From: Lutraria lutraria
Lineage: Eukaryota; Mollusca; Bivalvia; Venerida; Mactridae
Length of the DNA stretch: 64,000 bases
Direction: 5' to 3'
NCBI GenBank assembly: GCA_964023205.1
Contig: OZ026833.1
Coordinates: 47,060,441-47,124,440, forward strand
The notes beneath the pieces were generated by a model. It was given only the letters and a program-made list of their open reading frames with translations, was not told the DNA's origin and did not search any database. This document shows, piece after piece, positions 42,515 through 56,600 of this stretch (position 1 is the stretch's first letter; each line of letters opens with the position of its first letter). A program made the translations under genes and the position numbers.

Positions 42515-45500
42515 ACCTAAAAACGTTTAACTACTCATTTCATTATGTAAGTTGCGATGGTCTTAATTAAATTATTTTAACACGCGATTAGAATTTTAAA
42601 CCGTGTCTTGTGTCAGATTGTGTCGTTCTGACAATTTCTACAGTTGTACTACCCTCCTGTAAGCAGATTGTTTGAACTCATCCTTGTTCAATCGCATGTT
42701 ATCCCTAGATATAAATCAGTAACTATAATTAAGATAAATTATAATAATTAAAATCGACTTTGAATTATATTGATGCCGCGTCAACGTTGCTCAGTCAGAA
42801 TAATTCATTATAAGTATGCAAAGCGATATGAAATGCGCTAGTAATGCTTATCAAATCAAACGTTACATAGGTTGATCAAAGCATTTTGTGATGTTGCCAT
42901 TTTAATGCTGGTAGTCGGATAGTATTCCTAAAATATTGGCACAATAACAACAATCAGTTGCATATTGGTGTAATCATGAGCTGTTGTAGGATTACATGTT
43001 GACATGATAATTTTATCCTCGTATCTTGGAGTGATGATGTGATAAATATTGACATTATGGACAGTCCTAACAAATTGGCACCATGAACAGTCCTGAAATA
43101 TTAACATGATGACATAATAATGTCCAAAAACTATTTTGTCAACATTTCTGTACAAAACATCCCTCCAATTACTCCTTCCCGCCACCTCGGAAGTTCGCTC
43201 TCATAGTTATTTTGCATTGAATTTTTGGTGGCGGGAAGACTTTTAAGAATTCTATAAAAGGAGATATCCGGTCTCTCTTTGTCCATGTCGCCCATTCATA
43301 GACCAGGTTTACACGGATAAGCCATGTTCATTAGGTGTTAAATATCGAGCAAACTCGAATTTTTTTTCCGGCTCGGTTCTCCTTTCACCACAAGAAAATA
43401 ACCGCGATAAAGATTGTTGTTCTCTAGATTTCATTGTTTACGCATTATTTTCTTCCATTGGCTTGTTTAAGAACCTTTGACAATAATCCCATAATCCCTC
43501 ATAGTCAATACCTTCTGCATTAGCCATATAGGCGACGTCAACACTCTCGAACAGCTGTAATTGTACATGACATTGTGTTTTATTTGGAGGGGACTTTGTG
43601 TCGTATTTTGAAAGTTTGATATACAAAAACGCGAGTCACAATCAATTCACCCTACTGCCCTATGTCTGTGTAATGTCTACACTTTGTCCGTGGATATTCC
43701 TAAATGGCTAAGCGTGTGTTTCGTTATAATTATGTGTATACATGGATTTTGCCCATTGTCTCATTTTAGAACGGTTATGCCTATTGATATATCGGATACA
43801 CGTGAAGTTTGTTTAACTGTACGCTGTGTTGTCTTCCTAGATTCAATAGCAGGCTAAACTGGCTGACTTCTACTTTGTCTGCTTGTGATTGTATTTTGCT
43901 ACAGACATAAACGTATTTTTGTTCAAAATAATTTATTGAAATGTATCAAGTTTCCGTTTTACGACATAAGTCAATCCAGGTTTAAAACATGCGAAACAGG
44001 CAATCGGTTCATAACGTTGAAGGCCTTTTCTGTAACGATTGACCCGGTTTTGTGGTAAAACAGCCTGCACCCTTTCAAAGTTGCTATTATATCAATACCA
44101 AATGGGTTTCCTTTGAGTTCATGAGCGTTACCTAGTATGTATTCGGTATCATTGTATCTGGTGAAACGGACTATAATAGGTCTTTTTTAGCATGATTGTG
44201 TCCAAGTTCTCGCACGATGAACACGTTCTCTGAGTAGATATATATTAAGTGTAAATATTCAGTAGATCAGCGAGAGATTTCAATATTTTATAGTTTCAGG
44301 CATGTCTTATGTCCCCAAAAATAGGAGTTTATTTCTTATTTCCCTGGCTTCAAGGTCCAAACACTTATATTCCAATAGGTATATGTATTTGTGTATTAAA
44401 TCATTCTCAGTTTTATTCAACATCTTTGTTGTTCGAATTATAGTGTGGGTATCAAGTAGACATTCACACTGCTTCTTTTCAACATAGTATTAAAGTTCAG
44501 ACTTCCGGTTGATAGAATCAAAAATGCTATTTAACTTCTATAATGCATTTAGATTTGCAAACTGCTAAGTATTTACACTCCCGCTATTAACCTTCGTTCT
44601 GTTTGATCCCTGTCACCAACTTTCATTCACCCAGTTCCAATGTTACCGCCCTTTTGTATGGGTGCAAACCTACTAATATTTATTACAAAATCCACATCAC
44701 ATTTGTCATCAGAAGTTTCACTATTAGACATATAGGCAAGAGTTAATATATATCTGGTATCTGTCGCTGCAAACTTTTCAGATTCGTTGTGATCTATTTA
44801 GAACAATTCGTACAATACTTTTTAGAATTCTGAAAGATATTCGTTGATAGCCTCTGCTTAGTAAGCGACAATAGCTTCAGTTCCGTCAGATCAATATAAC
44901 TGCATATAGCTATGAAGTATGATATATTTGGTTCATTTACGCGAATTTGATGTATTATCAGTTATAACATCAAGAAAACCATTGTAACATGTTTACTGGA
45001 GAATATATTCGTACGTACACAATTTTCAAACGACACCAGACAATAACTACGTTTGCTAGTCGTCCTAGCGCTAATAGTTCAGTATCGTTATGTCAAGTTA
45101 ATTAATTATATGAATGTAGTAGAACCTCAGTTATCCGATATTGACGGGTTCAAAACATTATTTTGAAAGAAAACCTGTTTCGGGTGATCAATGATATGTT
45201 AAATTCAGATGTGTTTGAATTTGTCATAACTGTGAAAAATCGGGACCAAAAATATTATTTCGTATTACACTAGATTTTAGGATAATGCATTGTCGGAACT
45301 TTGGGTTCTGTTGTATTTTTATTTGTAGTTGTGCATATGACTACATACCGTCAAAATATTTACATTACTTAGTATCAAGATTATATAGAATGTAAATCAG
45401 TCGCCTTCCTAATGAATTATTTAATTTATCATTAACTGTTTTAATATTCAGTAAATAGCTTTACTTAATGCGTATGGGTGAATGAAATCCCTGATGACCC

Positions 45501-47425
45501 GATTACAAATTTAAAATAAACGATTGAATGATTCTTATAAAAAATTATATAAAACTAGTTATGATATTAATTAAAACGCAATATACGACAAAGTATTTAA
45601 ACTCAACTGTAGATAATGTAAACCCCAAAAAAGTCTTAATTCATCGGTAGATTATTTTTTGTAAGTATTTTTCGGTTGTTCAAATGAAGCACGTTTTGTT
45701 TCATCCAAAGAACTGTTTTAAGACACAATCTTGTTCTATAAGAAAGTGTCCAGTCTAAAGGTTTCAGACAAGAATTATCATAAAATGTCGCAATTTATTG
45801 ACAGAAATACGGATATATTTTTAACTGTGTGTGTGTTGGGGGGGGGGTGTAAACTTGTAATCACCACTGCTATCATATAAATGTCCTAGAATAACAACTC
45901 ATATCAATGCCTGTTTTTAACCTGTGTAGTTTCCGCTTTATAACTTTGAAAAGTAACATGGTTGTATTGAATATTATCGGGGTTTGTAGTCATCAATGTA
46001 GATTTTACTGAATTAATAATTGGATTGATTGGTTGGATAATTGTCCGCTGCAGTTTGTTTCTGTTGAACACAGAATTTGATTAAGCAATTCATTTTGTTT
46101 ACTGAAATCTATAAATGTTTCATAAATCGTTGTTTTATTATTAGTCGAACATCACTTTCCTAAACTGTTAATGGTTTTACCCGTGATTTTCCATTCAGTA
46201 GTTAAATGCCCAGTTAAACCAATGAAGCCAAACATAAAGTTGTTATTCGTGTGAGTTCGTAAATGAAATGACACACATTGCGAATTTCTAAACTCGAACT
46301 AGTAGACCACTCTCGTCATATATACCTTCCACATTCGACCAATTTAATCCAAATATGCATGCCTCATTACCTTGTAGACTCAGTGAGCTCTGCAAGTTTG
46401 CACTCTGCACTCATCATTGCACTTCAAGGTTGACATCATACTCTGACACAGTGAAGTAAGTACAACAGGTAATAAGTGACTGCGAATGAATATTTATCAT
46501 GTCTTCTTTCAATTTTCGCGAGACATCCTAGATTTGTTTTATTCGTTGCTTGGAGAAGAATTGTACATCTCATGTTATCAGACAATATGTATACTTATGA
46601 AAAGTAAGCACAATAAGTTGGAAGGGCTGCAGCATGTTAAACAATGACAAAAATGAAGATTCGTTAAGAATATAAATACATGGATTTACGTATATATCGA
46701 TGTGGAAATAACATTGCTAATGGATCACAAGGAAACTTTACAGACAAGGATATTATCGAAGATGTAAAATAACGACAGAAAGAAATAATATTTGCTATAT
46801 AGTTGTAGTATAAGACATTTTTATTGCTTGTTTGAATACATAAAACACGAAACATACTAACAAAACGGTCCGAAATCAATTACCCTCACATAGTCAAATT
46901 GCATGTTGTCAGAGCAATATATCAGTCCTGTGTTATTGCCAAGAGTAAAAACATGAGCCCATGTTATGAAAAATGATTCTTTGTTGTCTATGTTTCAGTG
47001 CAATATGGGTCACGTGTAATTGAACAGTACAAATGTCCAATACCAAACTTCATGTGAAAATAGATATCTATTATGTACATGCATATTATTCAAAGTTTGA
47101 ATCACTACGCAATGTTTTAATTGTCCGAACGTACAAATATATAACATGCAAATATGTTTCTATGCACATAATCAGTGTCATTTGTTTTTCATTGGCATAA
47201 GATGCTTGATTGACCAATTTTAATCAAATATAATCAACGGTGAGATTAGAATAAGCAATAATTACAAGCAATATCGCAAGAAATCCTTACCGAATTTGGA
47301 GTAGTTATCTATAAATTTGTGAAACGAAGTTACAGTTAAAATTTGGACAAAAATAAGCGACTTTTTTTACTTGTTTAACGATATGTGAACTAGAAGTGTA
47401 TGGCAATTAGCCATGCACTTCTAGT
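42515..47425. other. Spacer between copies B and C
   Basis: To about 44560 it aligns with the upstream region of copy A (conserved block at 43393-43451 and the ttaaatcattctcagtt block near 44397). From about 45235 it aligns with the 3' flanks of A and B. The join near 44560-45235 therefore approximates the border of the duplicated unit. A G10 homopolymer lies near 45840. No gene was found. Confidence 0.55.
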
Positions 47426-47466
47426 TCACATATCGCCATACACTTGTAGTTCACATATCGTTAAAT
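47376..47466. repeat. Local inverted and direct duplication at copy C stop codon
   Basis: An inverted copy of the exon end (gatatgtgaactagaagtgt at about 47387) faces a direct copy (cacttctagttcacatatcg), and a further copy lies at 47442-47460. The duplication moved the stop so that copy C ends YGDM. Confidence 0.75.
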
Positions 47467-47625
47467 ACTCATTGTCAGTGTTTGTTATCATCATATAACG
47501 CCCTCTACAAGGTTGTACCAAAACAAAGGTACACGTTGCACCAATCGGGTCTTTATGATAAACATGCAAGTCCATGTTGTCCATACTGTCACCAATTGAT
47601 ATGCTTACATTGCTGAGTCTTTCGG
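47426..47625 (-). CDS. Copy C exon 6: F-type lectin C-terminal part
   Basis: 200 nt, acceptor tttcag. Encodes ERLSNVSISIGDSMDN, TCTFVLVQPCRGRYMMI and ends LTICELQVYGDM with TGA at 47426-47428. Three nt longer than in A and B. Confidence 0.88.
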
Positions 47626-50600
47626 CTGAAAAGACAACAATATGTTATTCATGATCATATTCTACCAATGTAATTCATTTCCCATTGCTAGCATTTCATT
47701 TTAATGTAAATATTATGCTCTGGTATCATTTAATTTGTATTGCTTAAAGGTTTGTACAAACGCTAAAATGACATTTGTGTTAGCTAAAACGCGACCATAA
47801 TTCTCCTATATTCAAGTTTTGTTTAAAATGATATAAAAACCTAACGTTATTTAAGAGATATTGCATCACCAACAGTAGGCAAATGCATGTGATAATGAAA
47901 AAGTAATTCAATATCCCAACTGCAAACAGATATTGACGTAAAGAGTTTATATATCCATCCGTGCTCCAGCTCAAACTCATATTTTATTCATATGATGAAA
48001 TGTGAATTCGTATTGACTTGGAACAAACTTTGTTCGCCTACAGGTTTCGTACAGAAATTAACAATCATGATTTTTCACGTTCTACTGTGTCATGACGTTA
48101 TATTGTCAATAAAAACAGTATAAAAAATATAAACTTTTTTCTGCATAATGCGTACAGTATGATAACACAGGGATAACGCTGAAAAAACAAATTCAATTGA
48201 TTTACCACAACAGTCCTTTCTGTTAACAATATATAATGCATATAGTGTATAGCTCCGCCCTAGATCCAACATCGCGTGGCTGTTTAACATTTCACTTGTA
48301 TGCGCGCAGTATGGATTATTTGGATCCTGATTTCCGTCAACCTGTATAGAATAAGCCATGTCCAAAGCTTTATGTTGAAATCAGTACATTTTACCAGTGT
48401 TCAGAAGATTAAACTTTAAATCTATGGTTACACATTAAGAAACATTTATAATATTATTGGAATAATTAGAAATAAATTTTTATTTATTTCTAGAAATACC
48501 GGTTTAATTGAAACGTCATATCAGACGTTAATGACGTCATTTAATTTCAATTCCCTTAGAAACCTCTTTCTCTCTAACCTCATAGCAACTTCATGAGTGA
48601 TGATAAAAAAAGAATTGATATAGATTCTATATGAATATGCAAAAAAGTAAGAAATGTAAAATTTGACCCTTCAGTTTGGAAATCGAATTTTACGATTTAA
48701 TTTTGCTGTGTAACAACATGTTGAATAAATACTTAATTTCGTTCCCGCCATGCTTTGTAATTACGTGTACTTGACGTGTATGATTTAAGTTGACAGGTCA
48801 ATCGGATACAGCATTTAAGTCTTTTAATGAAAATTCGAAAATAAACACAATGTTTAAGCATAAACTCGAGTATGAACATTAATATGGAAACTTCATGTAA
48901 CATTATACATATTTCATTATGGCGCACATTCTGTGATTTCTATTGTAAAATCTAATTAAAAGAAAACTATGGTGACTGATTTACGCCAAGTCGTATTTTC
49001 ACTTTTGTAATACGAAAACACGACGGTGACTTTGTCGTGTCTTCATTTTTTCGCAGTTTGGCATTGCCATGGCGAGAAAGGGGAATACGACAAAAGTAAG
49101 GCGACAGTGCGTCATAGAAATGTGTCGTGTTTTTTAATTACATTTGTCATATCTTTGCTTTTTTGTGGGGAAAATTCGAAGACACAACAAAGTCAACTTT
49201 GTCGTTCCTTCATGTTTTTGGCATTGTTGTATTGTCACATTTTCGCATTGTTGCATTTTCGCATTATTGCATTTTTGCATTTTCGCATGTTTGCGTTCCG
49301 GTAGTCCAAACGCATTCGCACACCAATTATACATACGCATAAACAAAAATGAATTGCGATAGTATCAATTCTCACAGTTCCTATTGTTATCTACTGTATT
49401 ATGTGGACATCTTATACTTTTTTTAATTGTATTAGATAAAAGGTATATCTAAAACTTCTAAGTCTTCTCTTCTTGTGCTTACGTAACGGAAACGCGAAGA
49501 TGACGACAATGCGACAAAGCAACAATGTTTAAATGCAACAATGCAAAAAAGCGAACTCACAAAGTCGACTTTCCCGGATTTTCGCCACGAAAAAGCAAAA
49601 AACACGACGTATGTGAGGCGAAAACACGACACATTTTTTGTGTCGTATTGTCGCCCTTCTTTTGTCGTTCGTTCGCTGTTTCGCCAAGACAATACTCCAA
49701 TGCGAAAACACGACAAAGTCAGCGTCCTTCGAGTTTTGTTTTCGGAGTTTCGCATCATCGTAGCAAATAAGGGAACATACGACAATGGCGTAAATTAGCC
49801 TAATAGAAATCAGGTGCAAAATAAGTATATAATTGAAATCACATGTGTTTGCAAATGGAAGTTACCATCAGTGCCCCAGTGTAGTTGTTGAGGACGGAAC
49901 TTAATGTTACTGTCTTGTTTCGTGCAACATTTGCGTATTTTCCGGAAAATTCTGTCACTGGTAACGCTGAACATGAAGCTGTAAAACAGGGTTTAAACGG
50001 TACCTTTAACATACAGTCGCTGAAACAAAACTTGCTTGACAAATTCCTTCAACATACACATATATATGTAGTGACATTACGATGGAACAATATCTTTACA
50101 CTGGACATTATATCTATACTGATCACATTTTCTTTAGAAATGATTAGTCTTTTCAGTATATTTCTAGTTATTGTTTAATCTTTAACTTAACTTTATTATA
50201 CATGCATTTGAATATGTATGTCTTTGTCACAAAATGATGATATATTGTGAATGGCGGCCAAAAGCAATTTATTATTGCTGGTTATGCAAATAATGCTGAA
50301 AATAATGTATCAAACGTCTTTTTTCGCGAGTTTAATGCATGTTTTACCTTCTGATCATGCTAAAATTTCTATGCAACTTGATAGAAAATGACGACACTTG
50401 AGTACATCCCTAATTAAATAATTGTCTGAACTGCACGACTAACAGCTCACACTAACAGCAAAAATTAAGTTTGCTTAAAGATGAGTTTTTAAATGTTTTT
50501 TATTTAGTAAGGTACACTTGCATCTGAAAAGTATATTACAGGCTTGACTAGAGCATCAGTGTTACGCGTACATTTTGTATAAAACATAACATGTGTAAAT

Positions 50601-53600
50601 ACTTTAAATACATTACATGTGTAAATTTTCAATTACTTTATTATCATGACCTAATTTGGTACAACACAAACTAGAGTCAGATACACGTTTTGTGCTATTG
50701 TTTTGAATATGCAAATTAATCGCCTATAACCATGCTTGACCAGCAAATTGTTCTTATGACTCCCAGATGATGGTAAGGGGGAGGATAAATTTGCTAGGTA
50801 GATTTTGCTATGGAGATTTATTTCCAACATTTGTACGTATGTACTATTGAGTATTATTCAAAATTACAGAGACAGAGCCGTTTCAATTCATGACTAAATA
50901 TTCATCACATACGTATTTGTTATATATTTTGGGAACTGAATCAAGATCATCATCAGTGTGAGTGTCATAAGTGTGTAGTAAGTTATAGTATAACTTTATA
51001 TAGTATCTTAACTATAGTAGTACAATAGTAATACATCATCCAGGAACAATAATCCTTTTCTAAAATATCACTTTTACTTCAATTAACCTCTACTAGTTAT
51101 CTTCACAAATTTCACATACACGTAACTAGCCCCGCACGAGATTTTTTACCGCCACTCACCAGTCAGTATTAATATTCGTTAGATGCGGACGCTTTTGTAG
51201 GTTTTGCTTCAAAACCTGCAGGTAAACTAAATTCAATATAATTACTGTAATTTCTCTGTTTCATCTTTAATTGTTTCATCATTTGAAAAGCTTTAAATGT
51301 ATAATTGATATAAATAATATAATAATTCGTTTGGTGACTTTATTTTGGTTAAATTATTGTTTGTATACTTGTTTGATATTGTTCATAGCAATTGCCACAC
51401 TGTATTGTTTAATTATGTTTTATATATAATTGTGTATTTGAATGATGGCAGATTTTGTATAGACCGTATACTTACACCGTAAAAACTCGTTGTTGTAATT
51501 TACCCACCATGCCGACTCAGAGCACCGATGACGCGTAGGTGTATTTTGGTTACAATCTGTTGATTGGGCTATCGGTTTATGAGTTACTCCTAGTTTATAC
51601 AAGCTTTACCTACAATATATGTTCATACATCCAAAGTGACCAACACGAAACGCCTTTTGAAGGTTTGCAATGGTAACCAAGAGCATCAAACGTTTTCAAG
51701 CCTACCAAATGTAGAAAGTAATGTATACTACACGTTAAACTTGTTATACCTGTGACACACCGCGGCACGTAGGACCATTCGCCCATTTGTCCACATGCTG
51801 ATTGCGTTCTGCCTTGAACTTCAACGTAGTTGTTGTTGCATGAAAACCTAACCACAACACCCAGTGTACGCATGTTTCCATCAACCATACCATTATCTAT
51901 TTGAATTTTTGGGCACACTGTAATGATGACCATTGTATTGAATTTATAAGTGTTACCAATTTACCATTGAAAAGCCTATGATGATACATGTTTCAATAGT
52001 CAACGAATACGAAAAGCGCAAATGAATGCACTGTAATGTTTAGAATGATTTGGTAAAAAGAACATGGCATCTTCATTACCACCAAAATACATTTACACAT
52101 ACAACTAATGAGTATCACAGCTCACACATCTAATAACGATCAGGTTAACTCTATTAAGGAAACATACCTTGAAAATAATATATTTTGTTAAGAACTATGT
52201 TTAGACTTGTAAAACGGTGATACACAAACAGAAGTAAATTACTGAATAACATTTCTGAACAAATACACAAAGCTAAAATTGGTATACAATGTTAAACACG
52301 TGAAGAAAGAGAGAAAATATATCACTTCTATATGGGAATTATGTTGTTTGAGCATACGGTTAAAGTTCACAAAATGGTTGACAGGTAATCGTTACTTTGG
52401 TTTCAATATACTGCGTACTGAGGGTAAGAAATATGTAATAGAAAATGAAGAATACCTACATTTCTTACTACAGGACGATGATTCAATATCGCAAGCTTCC
52501 AGTTCACTGCAGGAACATGTGGATGGTGACTGCAACATAAGTATACTCGAATTATATACGAGGGCTGACTTTTGGATCATTCTCGAAAACTATTCAACAT
52601 TTTTCAAAAAATCTTTCTATTCTTTTTTCTGAATATTCTCCACCTACGTCTGGGCACTTTTGCCATCGTCATGGGAGCTTTTGTATTCCCGATTTGAATC
52701 ATGACGTAGACCTTTGTTCTAGGTACTGTGTAACGGCAGACATCAAAGCCACCCTGGTCTTAAATTTCTTTCCAGCAAGCATTCTTTTCAGTTCTTGAAA
52801 CAAATAAAAGTCACATGGTCAAGGTCTGGGCTACAGGGAGGGCGAGACAACAATTTCCATTTGTAAGAGTTGATAACCTCCACTGTAGCTGCGGCGGTAT
52901 GGGAGGGTGCGTTATCGCGAAGAATGAGGGCTTATTCAGTAGTTATCTTGGACGGATATGTTTCAGGTTTTCTCTGAGATTTTTCAGAATTACTTTAGAA
53001 TAGTTTTTGGCGTCGACAGTTTGATCTTTTGGCATGAAATCAGCAAGTATAATTCTTAGTGAATCCCTAAAGGCAACAATCATCACTTTGCCAGCCGAGG
53101 GAGACAGCTTAAATATTTTAGGAGGTGGATAACCAGCTCGTTCCCACTGCTTTAACTGAGCGTTTGTGTCAGGTTCGGCATAATGAACCCACATTTCATC
53201 TTCATTGATAATGCAGTTCAAAAACCTATCTCCTTCACGATTAAACGACGTTCTTTTGCATTGGTTACTCTGGTTGCCTTTTGATCTGCAGGAAGCTGTT
53301 TAGGCACCCACCAGGTCCTAGCACTTATAATGCTCATGTCTAGGTGTTCGTGTAAATTATTGTGTGCCGATGCATTACCGATTCTGAACTTGTTGGCTAC
53401 CTCCTCCAAAGTTACTCGACGATCTTTGTTGACCAAAGCTTTAGCAATTGCTACCATTGTTGGGTATCCACATATGCTGGCCGCCAAGACCTACGTCTGT
53501 CGCAAACACAAGTTCTGCCATCACGAAACTGAGAAACCTAGTGTTGATACACATTTATCAGAAAATCTTTTTAAGCCTTTGAAAATTGTGGCAGGACTAT

Positions 53601-56600
53601 TCACCTTCTGCAACCATGAATATTATTACAGAATGTTGTTCCTCTAACAAAGAGTCCATGATAGCCGAAAACACCTCATCATATCGTATATCAATAGGCA
53701 AAACATGTGTATACCCAATTGTCATTGAAAATAAACTGACCGAAGTATTGTAGTTTTCATCAATGTAGTATGTGTTTATATAGCTGCTCGTGGAAAGACA
53801 TGAGCATGAATAGTTCGGATATTTTCTGACCGTCCCTCGTATAACCACTATAGCCATAGTAAGAAAGCAGTTTTCGTTCAATTTTGAACAAGGCACAGAA
53901 CAATCATTGTGTAATTCACAATGATGTGTCGATCTGTTGCGCGCAAGTCCTGTGTCTGAAGCCCAAAGGTCAAGAACGCACTGATTAAGGAGAAACAATT
54001 GTAATTCTGGACTATACTTGTGTGTTTCGAGAATAGTTTACCTTAGATTGCGCCAACCTTCTGGTAATGGACAAGGATATTGCATGAAATACATGTTATA
54101 GCGTTATAATATAACTTCATCATCCCTTGACAATTGTGTTTCTAGCTAAATTATTGGGGACGATTCAATATATTTGAAATTTGTTTATCTCTGGTCGGTA
54201 ACGTTATCTATTCGGACATGTTGATTCCGGAATGTTTAATTCTTAAAACACGAATCACTTGATACATTTTATATACGTTTGTTTGATATTATTATATACC
54301 TTTTGCTTTATTTTAGATGATAAGATCCCGTTCAAAATGATAAAAAACATTTTGATTAAAATGTTGTTAATAATTACATCCAATATTCGCCACTTGTGTC
54401 TCTATGTTCACGCTTGTTATAATATTCATTTTTCATTATCATTATGACATTTCTGAAACTTTAAATCATAATATAGTATTCATATTTTTCGGCTGCCATG
54501 CTCATGTTTGGTCTTAAGGCTATATACCCATAACGCGTATCGGCTAATATCGACTAACATCGTAATTACTCGTGATGTCGTAAACAACCGAATTCGAATT
54601 CGTCAACCGTCGTAATTTCTTAAAATAGTAATATTTTGTGGGGTTTTTCCGTTGAAATGCCCGGATCTCAGAAAACAAAATGGCGGATCAAGGAAGAGAT
54701 TCCCGCGGTAGATTTGACAAAAAACGTACATTTACGAAGAAAACAACCATTACTGACTGTGAAATTGATCACAATTATTGTGTAGGTTTAATGTGTGAAG
54801 GGGATGATTGTGTTAACTCTGAGTGCGGTGTTATTACATTGCATAATGACAAAAAACGTGTTGTCGGCAAACTCATGAAAACTGATTCGTGGAGAATTGG
54901 TCGAAGGATTATTGAACTAGGTGTTCTGTTAGATCAGCTGCAAGTGTATTGTGTATTGTCATCTTTGTCCCATTCCGCTGACCTGTTACAATGTCATAGG
55001 TGAATTAAAACAAGACTTATTGGATTTCTGTATGTTCGGTGTGAAAATGTTGACTGTGGAATGATGAATAGACTTATAGAGTTGCCTACGGAAAAACTCA
55101 CAGGCAAAATACTACAGGAATGTGCAGTTTTTCTATTATTATGAAGCTTGGAACTGGTAAGTAATTCATTTATAATTTGCATGCATACTTTGAACTATTA
55201 TTATTAATTCATAATTTTCTATCTATCTATTTTCTTTCTCATTGCATGAGGTTTTTTTTATTGACTACCGTCCTTACTAATCAATTTATTCTGGTCATCA
55301 GTTCAGATTAGCCAAACGACTGCTTACCAAAAATTATATCTAAAGACTATGTGTCCATATACTAAAATTACAATGGATGTTAATTGAGGTCATTTTTTCA
55401 AATCAATGTACTTTTATATGATTTTATTATTTGTAGCGATGATAGATAGTGTTGGTCACTTGGTGGAGCTGTTAGAGTCAGTATTTTCCTGGCAACTTTA
55501 AATATTCCTACCATTAATCCCAAGAATTTGAAACATATGGCGGATGGGGCTGGTAGTATCATAGAGATGGTTGCTAACAGGTCAATGTTGGGTGTCGCAA
55601 AAGATACTTACCAAAAAGAAATGAGGTAAGTTTTTTTTAAATTAAGATGACATACCGTAACCATTACCTAAGAATAACATTCAATGTAAAAATAGAGATT
55701 GAACTGTGGTGTAAATACTGTATTCTACTACGTATATATTAGTGTTCATCCTGACTGTTCTATGGAAATTAGAAATGTCGACGGGAGCGTAGCGACCGGA
55801 GACATTTCTAATTTTCATAGAACAGTTCAGGATGAATACTAATATACTTAGTGGGCGGGTTTATTTGACCTTTTTACTATGCAATGTTAAAGGTCATTCT
55901 AAGCGCGCGGGAAAATATTGATTACACCTTCGTCAGGTCATTTAGTCTGTGAGCGCCGCGATGTGAAGACACACATTAACTACAGACATGTTATCCATGT
56001 TTTATGTTTTTTATGATAGCGTATAGAAAACCGAACCGATTGAAATATATGCTGACCTAATTTTCATTGAATGCACGGGATTCACGAGCAATATAATCAA
56101 AAGTGAAGAACACGTTTCGACTGGATAAATGTACAAGAGAATATGCAATCAAATAGTGTAAAGTTACGGGTATTTGAATGAAATTGTTGTATGCAAAATT
56201 TCATACATTTCTGCCGCATAATTTCTGAGAAATTTCAGTTTCGAATTGGCGGTAAATAAGTTGCTTTGAGTATATTTAGTCTGCGTGTTTTTTTTAAACT
56301 AAATTAAACATCTTTTCTGACGATAGGATATTTTAATTATCGAAAATAACATCTACCACTGGTTTTCTGTTGACAAAATTTTAGCTACTTTGATTGCGGA
56401 TGGAGAGAAGACATTAGGGATGAGTAAACTGGTAAACACGATTTGTCTCCCCTTTTAGCTCTTCATTCGGTTGACTTGTCTGTATAAAGCCTTTCGATGC
56501 ACTGCAACATGGAATGGGAACAAATTTGGATACTTCCATAGTTTGGGGTTATATCTTTATTACTGCGCCTCTTTAAAAAAAAGTCAGCTGTTCTGGCCAG

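Noticed and set aside
49127..49819. Several overlapping ORFs on both strands rich in Phe, Cys and His
   Set aside because: They are translations of the low-complexity words in the inverted-repeat element 48971-49802, not genes.
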